Assembly: GCA_003506435.1 (NCBI GenBank)
Contig: DOAQ01000043.1
Span: forward strand, 26,649 to 90,648
DNA from: Prolixibacteraceae bacterium
GTDB lineage: Bacteria > Bacteroidota > Bacteroidia > Bacteroidales > Prolixibacteraceae
Length of the DNA stretch: 64,000 bases
Reading direction: 5' to 3'
Shown: positions 8,753 to 18,672 of the stretch, piece by piece
Layout: every line of letters begins with the position of its first letter
Numbering within the stretch: the first letter of the stretch is position 1
Notes under the pieces: generated by a model
Database searches by the model: none
The model's input: only the letters and a program-made list of their open reading frames with translations
What the model was told of the DNA's origin: nothing
Made by a program: the position numbers and the translations under genes

Positions 8753-10822
8753 TTAGTTGTAAAACGACCAGGCGACACCAATCCGGTATGTTCTTTTGTA
8801 GAGCGGATACGAAGGGGCAGCCCAGAAGTTACCATCCAGCAGGTCGGAAGTTACATTCATCAGGTTAAAAAATGCCCTCGTTCGTTTTAGTTTCAGGTTT
8901 ACATGGAAATCCACAAAAGGGTAATTTCCTATTTTTTGTTCGTTCTGCAGGTAAAATCTGGCAGTGGAGGGTTCAAAAGCGTCGGCATAAAATTCGGTTG
9001 TGTACCGGGTATCAACCCCCATCTGGAAGTGCATTACCTTCGAAATTACAGTTCTGTAATTCAGGCTCAGAAAGGCCGCAAAATCGGGTAGGTGGATGTA
9101 GTTGGTTTCGCTGGCTGACTGCCACAAAACACGTGAACGCACCAGCCAGTGGGTGCTTTCAAAATCCTTGTCGAGCCAGGCCGAAAGAATCAGTAATTCG
9201 CCGTTGGCCTGAGATGGCAGCGCATTTTCATCATTGTAAATATAATTGCCAATCAGTGCATAGTTGGCGCCGAGGCTTGCCTTGTATTTTTTAGAATTAA
9301 TTTTTCCGCGGATAATCATTTCGTTGATATTGTTGAAATGGTTCCTCCAGCGAAAATGGTTCGAGAAATAATTCTGTTCAAAATAATCGGGGACCAGTGT
9401 TTTCAGGCTTCCTTCAACCCGAAGCGAAGTGGTGTCGTTACCAATTTTCAAAGGTTTGTTGATGTAGCCTTCCAGCTCAGTCTGTCCGCTCCGGTAACCC
9501 GCAAAATACATTTTCCCGCTTGCGTTCCATTGCCAGAATTTTCCTTCCATACGATGAATGGCGCCACCCAGGTAACTGTTGCTTTGTTTGCGGTCGTAGC
9601 TGTATTTCACGCTCGGTGCAATATCCCATGTATATCCCGGAAGAATAAAACGCCCGTCCTGTAAATTGTACCGTTCGGGAAGCTCAAGAATAAACTCCTC
9701 TGAAACGTTGTCCATCTCCGGAAAACGGTACCACAACTGGTCGAAGCCAATAAAAGCCCGTTTGCCGAAAGTATATTTCCTGTCGGGTGCTTCGTGAAAT
9801 TTAATCTGAAACACATTGGAGAGGCGTGAGTATTTTGTTTCGTCATCCGTTTCCGCTGCATTCAGGTATTTATTTTCGAAAAAGCCATCCGTTACATCTG
9901 TTTTTTTGAAGCCGCGCTTGTTGCCTGAAAGTTCAAACTCGTAAATAAAACTGGTGCGCGGGATAAATTTTTCCGTAATATATTCTTCGTCCTCCTTATC
10001 TTCCACATATTTTCCGATACGGTACTCGCCGGAAAGACGAACGGTATTGTTGGTCAGTTCGCCATAAGCATCATCCATTCTCAGGTTCAGTTGTTCGTCC
10101 ATCAGATTTTGTCCGGGCTCAACTCCTCCGTCTTCTTCCGTTTGTACTCGGTTGAAAATTACATTTCCGTGAACCACGACTTTATCAGCCTGATAACTTC
10201 CAAATAAGCCAACGTTATGGTATTTGCTGTCATCATCATCGCTATCGTAGAACCCTTTTGAACGGGCCTGATTATAGAAAAAAGCCAGATTCAATTTTTC
10301 ATTTACATTTTGCGAATGAAAAACATTAAACCGGGTTTCCGTTCGCAGGTTTTTATTTTCACTTTGGCTGTAATCGAGCAGCGAATAAGGGGTTGTAGTG
10401 TTGAAATATTGAATTTGTGAAGGAAGAATTGCGTATGCGTCGAAGGTGCGGAAAAAATAAAAATCGGAATTATACTTTCGCTTGAAAAAATCGTTTGAAA
10501 TATAAGCCCCGCCAAGTATACCGGTAAATGTATTCGAAAAGCTGATTTTATTATACGGTTGATAATCCTGAAAAAAAGTCATGGCAGTATCCAGTTCCGA
10601 TTTTTCAAATGTTGCTCCGTAGTCGGACAGTTGCCAGTTTTTTATAATTGAAGGGACTGATTGTTTTTGCTGAATAGAGTCTTCATTCGCTATGCCTGTG
10701 GATTCAGGGCGTGTTGTCTCACTGAAGCCTCTGTCATTTGAACGTTTTAGTCTTTCCTGCGCCGACAGGAAACCGCAGGCAAATATCAGCAATATAATTG
10801 TATAGCTTAGTCTCTGAATCAT
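8753..10822 (-). CDS. Putative outer-membrane porin (Porin_10-like)
   Basis: 689 aa from the ATG at 10822. Signal peptide residues 1-22 (MIQRLSYTIILLIFACGFLSAQ region), then a long, aromatic-rich beta-barrel sequence with alternating polar/hydrophobic strands and a C-terminus ending RIGVAWSFYN, typical of Bacteroidota putative porins. An ORF extension to 10849 exists but runs into the TATCTTTG promoter element, so the internal ATG is preferred. No plug or carboxypeptidase-like domain is present, which separates it from TonB receptors. Substrate unknown. Confidence 0.78.
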   Translation of the reverse strand: MIQRLSYTIILLIFACGFLSAQERLKRSNDRGFSETTRPESTGIANEDSIQQKQSVPSIIKNWQLSDYGATFEKSELDTAMTFFQDYQPYNKISFSNTFTGILGGAYISNDFFKRKYNSDFYFFRTFDAYAILPSQIQYFNTTTPYSLLDYSQSENKNLRTETRFNVFHSQNVNEKLNLAFFYNQARSKGFYDSDDDDSKYHNVGLFGSYQADKVVVHGNVIFNRVQTEEDGGVEPGQNLMDEQLNLRMDDAYGELTNNTVRLSGEYRIGKYVEDKEDEEYITEKFIPRTSFIYEFELSGNKRGFKKTDVTDGFFENKYLNAAETDDETKYSRLSNVFQIKFHEAPDRKYTFGKRAFIGFDQLWYRFPEMDNVSEEFILELPERYNLQDGRFILPGYTWDIAPSVKYSYDRKQSNSYLGGAIHRMEGKFWQWNASGKMYFAGYRSGQTELEGYINKPLKIGNDTTSLRVEGSLKTLVPDYFEQNYFSNHFRWRNHFNNINEMIIRGKINSKKYKASLGANYALIGNYIYNDENALPSQANGELLILSAWLDKDFESTHWLVRSRVLWQSASETNYIHLPDFAAFLSLNYRTVISKVMHFQMGVDTRYTTEFYADAFEPSTARFYLQNEQKIGNYPFVDFHVNLKLKRTRAFFNLMNVTSDLLDGNFWAAPSYPLYKRTYRIGVAWSFYN

Positions 10823-10829
10823 GTTCGCG

Positions 10830-10837
10830 CAAAGATA
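10830..10837 (-). promoter_or_regulatory. -7 promoter box TATCTTTG of the porin-mltF transcript
   Basis: On the minus strand TATCTTTG matches the Bacteroidota TAnnTTTG consensus exactly and ends 7 bp before the ATG at 10822. The start point would fall at or next to the ATG, giving a leaderless or nearly leaderless mRNA. Confidence 0.6.
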
Positions 10838-11022
10838 ATTAAAACTCAAAACCCGCGTTGTTATTAATTCTTAAAAAAACATAACCATCTGTCTTTGCGC
10901 ATTTTTTTTCTCAACAAACTACCGGACTGAAAGTCAAACCGTAGCGGTTTGGGCTAAAGTTTTCAACCGAAAGTTGTTAGTTTCTGCGCTTTAATGATAA
11001 ATTGAAAAGCTTCTTATTTGAT

Positions 11023-11030
11023 TATATTTG
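11023..11030 (+). promoter_or_regulatory. -7 promoter box TATATTTG of parE-parC
   Basis: Exact TAnnTTTG match 19 bp before the parE ATG, with ATTG at 11001-11004 as a -33 element 18 bp upstream. This placement inside the longer upstream reading frame also argues that the ORF extension before 11050 is not translated. A small hairpin (CAAACCG/CGGTTTG, 10935-10951) lies further upstream, of unknown role. Confidence 0.7.
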
Positions 11031-11049
11031 TGCAAATTGCAAAAAAAAT

Positions 11050-12882
11050 ATGACTCCAGAATACGACGAAGGATCGATTAGAACGCTTGATTGGCAGGAA
11101 CACATCCGGAAAAGACCCGGCATGTACATCGGGAAACTGGGTGATGGTTCTTCCTACGACGACGGTATTTATGTTTTGCTGAAAGAAGTAATGGATAATT
11201 CCATCGACGAATTCATGATGGGAAATGGGAAGCGAATTGACGTACATGTGAGCAACGAACTGGTTTCAGTACGCGACTATGGCCGGGGCATCCCGTTGGG
11301 AAAGCTGGTTGATGTGGCCTCGAAAATGAATACCGGCGCTAAATACGATTCCAAGGTTTTTAAGAAATCGGTTGGATTGAACGGGGTGGGTATCAAAGCC
11401 GTTAATGCACTTTCTTCCAAATTCGTTATCAAAGCATTTCGTGAAGGCGAAGTAAAAGAAATTGAGTTCAGCAAAGGAATGATAACCAGCGAAAAAGAAG
11501 TGGTTGCCTCCGATGAACCAAACGGTACCTATGTAGGCTTTGTTCCCGATGCCGAGTTATTTAAAAGCTATCATTTCATCAACGACTTTGTGGTGAACAT
11601 GATAAAAAACTATACTTTCCTGAATGCCGGGCTTGTAATCAGCATGAACGGGGAGAAGTTTCAGTCGAAGAATGGTTTGCTCGATCTTCTGGAAGACAAT
11701 ATGGAATCGGACCCACTTTATCAGATCATCCACTTGAAAAACGGAGATATTGAAGCGGCCATTACCCACGGCAACCAATACGGGGAAGATTATTATTCGT
11801 TTGTAAATGGTCAACATACCACGCAGGGAGGTACCCACCTGATGGCTTTCCGCGAGGCATTGGTGAAAACCATCCGCGATTTCTACAAAAAAGATTTTGA
11901 ACCGTCTGATATACGCGCATCTATCGTAGCTGCCATCAGCATTAAAGTGGAAGAACCGGTCTTCGAATCGCAGACCAAAACCAAGCTGGGCTCGAAAGAT
12001 ATTGGTCCCGAAGGTCCGAGCGTTCGGAACTTCATAATGAATTTCATTGCCAAGGAATTAAACAATTACCTCCATAAGAATTCAGATATTGCTGAAGCTC
12101 TGCTTCACCGCATTCAGGAGTCGGAACGCGAACGCAAAGCCATTACAGGCATACAGAAACTGGCCAAGCAACGCGCCAAAAAGGCCAATCTGCATAATAA
12201 AAAACTGCGTGACTGCCGCATCCATTATAACAATGGCGATGCGCAGAAAATGGATACCAGTATTTTTATTACCGAGGGAGACTCTGCATCCGGGTCCATC
12301 ACCAAATCGAGAGATGTGAACACACAGGCTGTTTTTAGCTTAAAAGGGAAACCTCTGAATAGCTATGGATTGACCAAAAAAATAGTATACGAAAACGAAG
12401 AGTTCAACCTCCTGCAGGCAGCGCTGAATATCGAAGAGAGCATCGACGATCTGCGGTACAACAAAGTAATTATCGCCACCGATGCCGACGTCGACGGGAT
12501 GCATATCCGCCTGTTGCTGATTACTTTTTTCCTTCAGTTTTTTCCTGAGTTAATCAGGCAGGGACATTTGTTTATTTTGCAAACCCCGCTTTTTAGGGTC
12601 AGAAATAAACAAAAAACAATGTATTGCTATTCCGATGAGGAACGCGAAAAGGCCATTGCTCAACTGGGGAAAAACCCGGAAATTACGCGATTCAAAGGAT
12701 TGGGAGAGATTTCGCCGGATGAATTCAAAAACTTTATTGGCCCAGATATCCGGCTCGACCCGGTACGAATGAAAAAACACGAATCGGTATTGCAAATGCT
12801 GGAATTTTACATGGGAAAGAATACCCCGGAAAGACAGGATTTCATTATCGACAACCTGTATGTTGAAAAAGATGAGTTGTAA
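11050..12882 (+). CDS. parE: DNA topoisomerase IV subunit B (ParE)
   Basis: 610 aa from the ATG at 11050 (the ORF extends upstream to 11002 through the promoter). GHKL ATPase motifs: EVMDNSIDEF, YGRGIPLG and GLNGVGIKAVNALS; transducer domain; TOPRIM domain with ITEGDSASGS and the metal-binding DADVDGMHIR. Length matches ParE rather than the longer gyrase B forms with insertions, and the partner just downstream is ParC-like. The A2B2 enzyme decatenates daughter chromosomes using ATP. parC follows after 29 bp. Confidence 0.92.
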   Translation: MTPEYDEGSIRTLDWQEHIRKRPGMYIGKLGDGSSYDDGIYVLLKEVMDNSIDEFMMGNGKRIDVHVSNELVSVRDYGRGIPLGKLVDVASKMNTGAKYDSKVFKKSVGLNGVGIKAVNALSSKFVIKAFREGEVKEIEFSKGMITSEKEVVASDEPNGTYVGFVPDAELFKSYHFINDFVVNMIKNYTFLNAGLVISMNGEKFQSKNGLLDLLEDNMESDPLYQIIHLKNGDIEAAITHGNQYGEDYYSFVNGQHTTQGGTHLMAFREALVKTIRDFYKKDFEPSDIRASIVAAISIKVEEPVFESQTKTKLGSKDIGPEGPSVRNFIMNFIAKELNNYLHKNSDIAEALLHRIQESERERKAITGIQKLAKQRAKKANLHNKKLRDCRIHYNNGDAQKMDTSIFITEGDSASGSITKSRDVNTQAVFSLKGKPLNSYGLTKKIVYENEEFNLLQAALNIEESIDDLRYNKVIIATDADVDGMHIRLLLITFFLQFFPELIRQGHLFILQTPLFRVRNKQKTMYCYSDEEREKAIAQLGKNPEITRFKGLGEISPDEFKNFIGPDIRLDPVRMKKHESVLQMLEFYMGKNTPERQDFIIDNLYVEKDEL

Positions 12883-12911
12883 AATTCAACAGGAAGATTC
12901 ACACATAAAAG

Positions 12912-15551
12912 ATGACCGAAGAATATTTAAATGCAGAAGATTTCCAGAAAGAAGAGAAAATAGATAATATAAACTATCTCTCGGGAATGTACAAGGACTG
13001 GTTCCTTGATTATGCTTCCTATGTTATTCTGGAACGGGCGGTGCCTTACGTTAACGATGGGTTGAAACCTGTTCAGCGCAGGATTTTACATGCCATGAAA
13101 GTGATGGATGATGGTCGTTACAACAAAGTGGCCAACATCATCGGGCAAACTATGCAGTACCACCCGCACGGCGACGCATCGATTGGCGATGCGCTGGTGC
13201 AACTGGGACAAAAGGATCTGTTGATTGATTGCCAGGGAAACTGGGGAAACATACTCACGGGAGACGGAGCTGCTGCGCCTCGTTACATCGAAGCAAGGCT
13301 GTCTAAATTTGCGCTTGAAGTCCTTTTTAACCCGAAAACCACCAACTGGAAACTCTCGTACGACGGACGGAACAAGGAACCTATCACCCTGCCGGTGAAA
13401 TTTCCGCTTTTGCTTGCCCAGGGAGTTGAAGGGATCGCTGTTGGTCTGGCATCGAAAATTCTTCCACACAACTTCATCGAACTGATTGATGCCTGCATTG
13501 CTCACCTGAAAGAAGAAGATTTTGAAATTTTTCCGGATTTCCCGACCGGGGGATCAGCCGATTTTTCGAAATACAACGACGGATTGCGGGGTGGTAACGT
13601 GAAAGTGCGTGCTAAAATTGAAAAAAAAGATAACAAAACGCTGGTTGTTACTGAAGTTCCTTTCGGAAAAACGACCGGCTCGCTGATCGAGACAATTTTA
13701 AAAGCCAATGAGAAAGGCAAAATAAAAATCAGGAAAATTGACGATAACACGGCCGAAAATGTTGAGATACTGATTCATTTGGCTCCGGGAATTTCATCAG
13801 ATAAAACCATTGATGCGCTTTATGCGTTTACTGATTGCGAAGTGTCGATTTCGCCGAACTGTTGCATTATTCGTGATGATAAACCGCATTTTATAGGGGT
13901 CAATGAAATTCTGAGAATCAATGTTGACAATACTGTCCAGTTGTTGAAACTGGAACTCGAAATACGCAAATCGGAACTCGAAGAATCGTGGCATTTTTCA
14001 TCACTCGAAAAAATATTCATTGAAGAACGCATCTACAAAGACAAAAAATTTGAAGATTCGGTAAATATGGACGCAGCCATCGATCACATCGATGAACGGC
14101 TGGAGCCTTGGAAACCAAAGCTGAAACGGGACATTACCCGCGACGACATCCTGAAGCTGATGGAAATAAAAATGGCCCGCATCCTGAAATTCAATAAGGA
14201 CAAGGCAGACGAACATCTTCAGGCCATTGAGGATGAGATTGCGGAAATTGTTTTCAATATCGAGAACATTATTCCGTTTACCATCAAATGGTATAAACAG
14301 TTAAAAAGCAAATATTCGAATGGCAAGGAGCGTCGTACTGAAATACGCAGTTTTGAAAATATTGAGGCTGTAAAAGTGGTGGTTGCCAACGAAAAACTAT
14401 ACATCGACAGAGAGGAAGGTTTTGTGGGTACCGGGCTTAAAAAATCGGAATACATCTGCGACTGTTCCGACATCGACGATATCATCATTTTTCGAAAAGA
14501 CGGAACGTATGTGGTTGCCAAAGTTACAGAAAAGGCATTCTTCGGAAAAAATATTCTGCATGTCGCTGTATTCAAAAAGAACGACAAACGCACAATATAT
14601 AATATAGTTTACCGTGACGGGAAGAACGGGGTTGTTTATATGAAACGGTTCCCGGTAACCGGCGTCACCCGCGACAAAGAATACGACCTCACCCAAGGAA
14701 CACCGGGTTCAAAAATCATGTATTTCAGCGAGAATCCCAATGGTGAAGCTGAAGTTTTGAAGGTTACCCTGAAGCCAAAACCCCGTATTAAAAAGCTGGT
14801 ATTTGAGGTTGATTTCGGCGATCTGGCCATCAAGGGACGGGCTGCCATGGGAAATATCCTTTCGAAAAACGAAGTGCATAAAATTGTTCTGAAGGAAAAA
14901 GGGGTCTCAACACTGGGTGGCCGGAAAATATGGTTCGACGAAGATGTGTTGCGCCTGAATTCCGACGGACGCGGAAAATTTCTGGGAGAATTTCTGGGAG
15001 AAGATTCAATTCTCGTACTTTATAAAAACGGCGAATATCAGTTGTATAATTTTGACCTGTCGAACCACTTCGACGACGGTATCCTCATTATTGAGAAATT
15101 CGACCCGAGAAAAATTCTCTCTGCCATTTATTTAGACAATGAGCAGGGATTCTATTACGTGAAACGTTTCCAGGTTGAAGAAGGTCCGGGCAAACGGGTT
15201 AATTTTGTTGGTGAAGTTCCTGATAACAAACTGGTCAGCATTACCTGGGTACGGTATCCGAGGTTCGAAATCGAGTTTGGCGGGAAAAACGGACAGCGCG
15301 AAAACGAGATCATCGAAGTGGATGAGTTTATCGGAATAAAATCGTACAAAGCCAAAGGCAAAAGGCTGACCAACTACGAAGTTGAGAACATCAAGGAACT
15401 GGAACCTGTCATTAAGGACGAAGATATAAAAGAGCCCGAAGTGCCGGAAGAAGATGATATACCGGATAATGATATTGATGAAATTCCTTTTGAGATAAAC
15501 CGTCCGAAAGACCATGGCCCGGAAACCCCTAACCAAATGTCATTATTCTGA
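12912..15551 (+). CDS. parC: DNA topoisomerase IV subunit A (ParC)
   Basis: 879 aa. Breakage-reunion domain from about residue 20: RAVPYVNDGLKPVQRRIL, QYHPHGDAS (82-90) and the catalytic tyrosine Tyr125 in AAPRYIEARL. The C-terminal part is a beta-pinwheel-like region without a clear gyrase GyrA box, followed by an acidic tail (EPEVPEEDDIPDNDIDEI) and ending NQMSLF. The absence of a canonical GyrA box and the adjacent parE support topoisomerase IV. The stop is 2 bp before aroK, so aroK is probably in the same operon. Confidence 0.92.
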   Translation: MTEEYLNAEDFQKEEKIDNINYLSGMYKDWFLDYASYVILERAVPYVNDGLKPVQRRILHAMKVMDDGRYNKVANIIGQTMQYHPHGDASIGDALVQLGQKDLLIDCQGNWGNILTGDGAAAPRYIEARLSKFALEVLFNPKTTNWKLSYDGRNKEPITLPVKFPLLLAQGVEGIAVGLASKILPHNFIELIDACIAHLKEEDFEIFPDFPTGGSADFSKYNDGLRGGNVKVRAKIEKKDNKTLVVTEVPFGKTTGSLIETILKANEKGKIKIRKIDDNTAENVEILIHLAPGISSDKTIDALYAFTDCEVSISPNCCIIRDDKPHFIGVNEILRINVDNTVQLLKLELEIRKSELEESWHFSSLEKIFIEERIYKDKKFEDSVNMDAAIDHIDERLEPWKPKLKRDITRDDILKLMEIKMARILKFNKDKADEHLQAIEDEIAEIVFNIENIIPFTIKWYKQLKSKYSNGKERRTEIRSFENIEAVKVVVANEKLYIDREEGFVGTGLKKSEYICDCSDIDDIIIFRKDGTYVVAKVTEKAFFGKNILHVAVFKKNDKRTIYNIVYRDGKNGVVYMKRFPVTGVTRDKEYDLTQGTPGSKIMYFSENPNGEAEVLKVTLKPKPRIKKLVFEVDFGDLAIKGRAAMGNILSKNEVHKIVLKEKGVSTLGGRKIWFDEDVLRLNSDGRGKFLGEFLGEDSILVLYKNGEYQLYNFDLSNHFDDGILIIEKFDPRKILSAIYLDNEQGFYYVKRFQVEEGPGKRVNFVGEVPDNKLVSITWVRYPRFEIEFGGKNGQRENEIIEVDEFIGIKSYKAKGKRLTNYEVENIKELEPVIKDEDIKEPEVPEEDDIPDNDIDEIPFEINRPKDHGPETPNQMSLF

Positions 15552-15553
15552 AT

Positions 15554-16057
15554 ATGAGGGTTTATCTGGTTGGATATATGGGCTGCGGAAAGTCGACCAT
15601 GGGACGCAAACTTGCGTCCATTCTTGGCTCGACATTAATTGATCTGGACCATTATCTGGAACAGAAATATTTTAAAACCATACCGCAGATTTTTGCTGAA
15701 GAAGGCGAAGATGGTTTCCGGAGAAAAGAGCAGGCTGTTCTACACGAAGTTTCAACATTCGATGATGTGATTGTGGCCACGGGCGGCGGCGCTCCCTGTT
15801 TTTTCGACAATATGGACGTGATGAACCGCACCGGCTTCTGCATTTTTCTGGATGTTGATACCGAAGAACTGGTTAACCGGTTGACAAACGCAAAAACCGA
15901 ACGACCCATTATAAAGGGAAAATCGCGCGAAGAACTGGCCGGGTTCATCGATGAGATGATGGAAAAGCGCAGGCCTTTCTACGAAAAAGCGAAATACATT
16001 CTGAGAGGAAAAAATATAACTCCTGCTCAGGTAATAAAAATTATCCGGGAACATTAA
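15554..16057 (+). CDS. aroK: Shikimate kinase
   Basis: 167 aa, usual length. P-loop GYMGCGKSTMG (residues 7-17), shikimate-binding DLD (around residue 33) and FRRKEQ (Arg/Glu near residue 57), the GGGAP loop near residue 80, and the lid with TERPIIKG. Phosphorylates shikimate at the 3-hydroxyl in aromatic amino acid synthesis. Only 2 bp separate it from parC; it therefore likely rides on the topoisomerase IV transcript. Confidence 0.94.
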   Translation: MRVYLVGYMGCGKSTMGRKLASILGSTLIDLDHYLEQKYFKTIPQIFAEEGEDGFRRKEQAVLHEVSTFDDVIVATGGGAPCFFDNMDVMNRTGFCIFLDVDTEELVNRLTNAKTERPIIKGKSREELAGFIDEMMEKRRPFYEKAKYILRGKNITPAQVIKIIREH

Positions 16058-16066
16058 TGGGTGCGG

Positions 16067-16121
16067 CCCCGAAATCTCGGGGTTAATTCTCCGATATGGA
16101 AAGATGCGGTTAAAAACCGCA
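16067..16121 (+). terminator. Double hairpin between convergent aroK and hydrolase genes
   Basis: CCCCGA/TCGGGG (16067-16082) and TGCGGTT/AACCGCA (16105-16121) form two short GC-rich stems in the 76-bp gap between convergent stops. They lack long T tracts, so they may act as bidirectional transcript ends rather than classical intrinsic terminators. Confidence 0.45.
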
Positions 16122-16133
16122 AACCCCTACTTC

Positions 16134-17309
16134 TCACGCCAAAAAACTGGCTGCAATGGCAAAGGTATCATCAAAAGCCTTGTCTACCTGCTCCTGGGTT
16201 TTGTTCTCTCTTACCGGAAACGGAGTTTCATGGGTGTATTTATATGGATAATCAAGTACCTCGACCGAAATTGGAATCGTGTTCCGTTTTCCTTTTAAAG
16301 TTCTTAAAACTGCAGCAGAAGGAATGACCCGGTCTTTGAGTAATGCAACAGCTTTTATTTGTCCGCTTAACTCTTGTAACCGCTCTTCCCTGAAATTTCT
16401 CATTCTTCTCATGCGTAACATCGACTGGAAAAAGCAACCGGCCTTGGTTTTCGTCACAATAGCCTGCAATTGCTGGTCTTTTTTCAGTTCCCTGTGAAAC
16501 CTTCGTACAAAAAAGCGATGGAGGGTTTTCCCTGCTTGTTTATCAAGAATAAATTTTGAAGTGCCGTTCATTTTATCGAAAGTAGCTCCACCGCAAAACA
16601 GAAATGCTTTTGAGTTTTTGAAGTAATTCCGTGGGTTCGACATCATAATTAACTCGGTCAGAAAAGCGCCGATGGAATACGAGAAAAAGTTTATCCTGGT
16701 ATTTTTCTCAAACAGAGGATGTTCCCCGTCAATAATTGTTTTGCTGAGATCAATAATATTGTAATAGCTTTCCAGTCCGGACACGAAAAACCGTTTCGGG
16801 TTCGAGTTAATGCGGTCGCTTAAAGCGGCATTCATGAAACTGTTTTCTTCGTTTTTTCGGAACAACCGTTTTCTTGCATTTGAAATTTGTTGCATCAGAT
16901 AGCGGTTGTTCCACAAAACCGGACTACGGTTCATGTGGAATGATATCGGAAACAGGATGACCGGTTTCTTTGTGTGCCGGGTCAGATAGCTTGCCCATGG
17001 AAGGTATTTCGACCATTCCCGTTCGTTTAAGCCATGCAGCAGGATAATTGCTTCTTTGTATTTTTCTTGTGCATTTTCAACAAAAACCGAATATCTGAAG
17101 AACCTGTTTTCTGAAATAGAAGAATCCGGAAGCAAGGATATATCGTCAGATAAAAGAGAGGCCGACTCTTTTCTTCCCGGTAAAAAATATTGATGCAATG
17201 ATTCGAAACTGAAATTGCGGATACCAATTCCCTGCTCAGACAGTTCAATCCAATCTTCCTGTTGATTAAACTTTTTGCGAAGCTGGTTATACTCTGAAAA
17301 ATAATTCAT
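16134..17309 (-). CDS. DUF6051-like alpha/beta-hydrolase-fold protein
   Basis: 391 aa, no signal peptide. Residues about 90-105 read AIILLHGLNERE, the oxyanion-hole HG of alpha/beta hydrolases, and around residue 205 INFFSYSIGAFLTEL carries a Ser in a S-x-S-x-G nucleophile-elbow-like turn. A late KDRVIPS (about 335) and a HETPFP (about 370) could supply Asp and His of a triad. I associate this layout with Bacteroidota DUF6051, but the family name is from memory and the substrate is unknown. Stands alone between aroK (convergent) and walJ (divergent). Confidence 0.6.
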   Translation of the reverse strand: MNYFSEYNQLRKKFNQQEDWIELSEQGIGIRNFSFESLHQYFLPGRKESASLLSDDISLLPDSSISENRFFRYSVFVENAQEKYKEAIILLHGLNEREWSKYLPWASYLTRHTKKPVILFPISFHMNRSPVLWNNRYLMQQISNARKRLFRKNEENSFMNAALSDRINSNPKRFFVSGLESYYNIIDLSKTIIDGEHPLFEKNTRINFFSYSIGAFLTELIMMSNPRNYFKNSKAFLFCGGATFDKMNGTSKFILDKQAGKTLHRFFVRRFHRELKKDQQLQAIVTKTKAGCFFQSMLRMRRMRNFREERLQELSGQIKAVALLKDRVIPSAAVLRTLKGKRNTIPISVEVLDYPYKYTHETPFPVRENKTQEQVDKAFDDTFAIAASFLA

Positions 17310-17421
17310 GTGTATTTTGGTATTAAGCAGGAAAATTATAAAAAAATTGTTTCTTTAGACTGATTTTACAGATTATTGACGATTAATAATTCTGTTTTTC
17401 ATTTTAACGATTCGAATTGCT

Positions 17422-18183
17422 ATGATTGAAATTTGTGCACTGGCATCGGGCAGTAATGGTAATTGTTACTATATTGGTAACCAGACGGATGCCGTATTAA
17501 TCGATGCGGGAATATCGGCGAAGCAAATTTTGCTCCGGATGGAACAACGGCAGCTCAATCCGGCTAAAATCCGTGCGCTTTTTATTACCCACGAACATAC
17601 CGATCATTTTCGGGGGGCCAGGGTGTTGAGCAAACGATTAGGTATTCCTGTATTTCTTACGCAAGGCACCTATTTATCGGTCAGTGCGGAAGAACGGCCT
17701 GCTTATGTTCTTTTATTTTCCCCGGGTGAAACCATCATCGCTGGTGAGTTCAGCATCCATTCGTTCCCGAAAAACCATGATGCGGCAGAGCCATGTTCTT
17801 TCCGTATAGAATACAGACAAACCAGTGTTGGCGTTTTTACTGATATAGGCGAAGCCTGCGAAAATGTTCAAACCAATTTATCGCATTGCCGCGCTGTATT
17901 TATCGAATCGAATTACGATGAACAGATGTTGTGGAATGGCCCGTATCCATATCCTCTGAAACAAAGGGTTGCTTCCAGTTTCGGGCACTTGTCGAACGAC
18001 CAGTCGCTGGAACTTGTCAGGCAACATGCCGGCGACAACCTTGAATATGTATTTCTGAGCCATCTCTCGAAAGAAAATAACACACCGGCAAAAGCATTTC
18101 AGAATTTTACTGAATTGAGAGCCCGTTTCAATGTACATTTGACTTCCCGCGAAGAAGCTACTGAAGTTTTTGTGCTAAGGTAA
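17422..18183 (+). CDS. MBL-fold metallohydrolase, YycJ/WalJ type
   Basis: 253 aa. N-terminal ALASGSNGNCYYI is the hallmark of the YycJ/WalJ group; the metal site HEHTDH (about residues 56-61) follows, and later His/Asp ligands are visible (KNHDAAEP, FTDIGE, SHLSKENN). Family members are beta-lactamase-fold nucleases linked in Firmicutes to WalK/WalR and to mismatch repair; here no two-component genes are adjacent, so the role is only inferred. A hairpin terminator follows 22 bp after the stop. Confidence 0.85.
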   Translation: MIEICALASGSNGNCYYIGNQTDAVLIDAGISAKQILLRMEQRQLNPAKIRALFITHEHTDHFRGARVLSKRLGIPVFLTQGTYLSVSAEERPAYVLLFSPGETIIAGEFSIHSFPKNHDAAEPCSFRIEYRQTSVGVFTDIGEACENVQTNLSHCRAVFIESNYDEQMLWNGPYPYPLKQRVASSFGHLSNDQSLELVRQHAGDNLEYVFLSHLSKENNTPAKAFQNFTELRARFNVHLTSREEATEVFVLR

Positions 18184-18204
18184 ATGGTAGTATTTACAAA
18201 GAAA

Positions 18205-18229
18205 AAGCCCTGTGGTTAAGACAGGGCTT
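18205..18229 (+). terminator. Hairpin AAGCCCTGT/ACAGGGCTT
   Basis: Nine-base perfect stem (18205-18213 and 18221-18229) with 7-base loop just after the metallohydrolase gene and between convergent genes. The A-run before it and short T-containing tail suggest bidirectional function. Confidence 0.7.
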
Positions 18230-18249
18230 GCAAAAAGGTATCGATTTAT

Positions 18250-18549
18250 TTATCGAATGTTGAATGTAAGTTCCTTGCCTAAAGCACGAAGAACTTTAAT
18301 AATTGTTTGAAGATTGACGTTTGGTGTGTTGGCTTCAATTCTTGATACCTGAGATTTAGTTACTCCAATTTTCTCTCCAAATTTTTCTTGAGTTAGATTT
18401 TGTTCTTTACGAATACATTTGATTGTGGCACCCAGCATTTCCACTTTTAACTCCAATTCATATGCATCGCGTTCGGGGGATCCCTTTTTACCAAGGAGAT
18501 GATCCTTGGCTTCATCCATAGTCATTGGCTGTGTAAGTGATTTTCTCAT
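18250..18549 (-). CDS. XRE-family HTH antitoxin (HigA-like)
   Basis: 99 aa. A Cro/C1 helix-turn-helix occupies about residues 40-95 (LTQEKFGEKIGVTKSQVSRIEANTPN region), after a short N-terminal MRKSLTQPMTMDEAKDHLLG extension typical of HigA antitoxins encoded downstream of a RelE/HigB toxin. It binds and neutralises the toxin and represses the operon in known systems. It is 123 bp downstream of the toxin gene, wider than usual. Confidence 0.82.
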   Translation of the reverse strand: MRKSLTQPMTMDEAKDHLLGKKGSPERDAYELELKVEMLGATIKCIRKEQNLTQEKFGEKIGVTKSQVSRIEANTPNVNLQTIIKVLRALGKELTFNIR

Positions 18550-18672
18550 AGCAATTGTTTTTTTTAATGATTGTTATTTTATTGGCAAACAACCTTGCCC
18601 TAATGAAAGTCTTTATTCTTTTTGTATATTCAGTTATCTGATTGTGTTTTTAAATCGAATAAAATCAAATAT

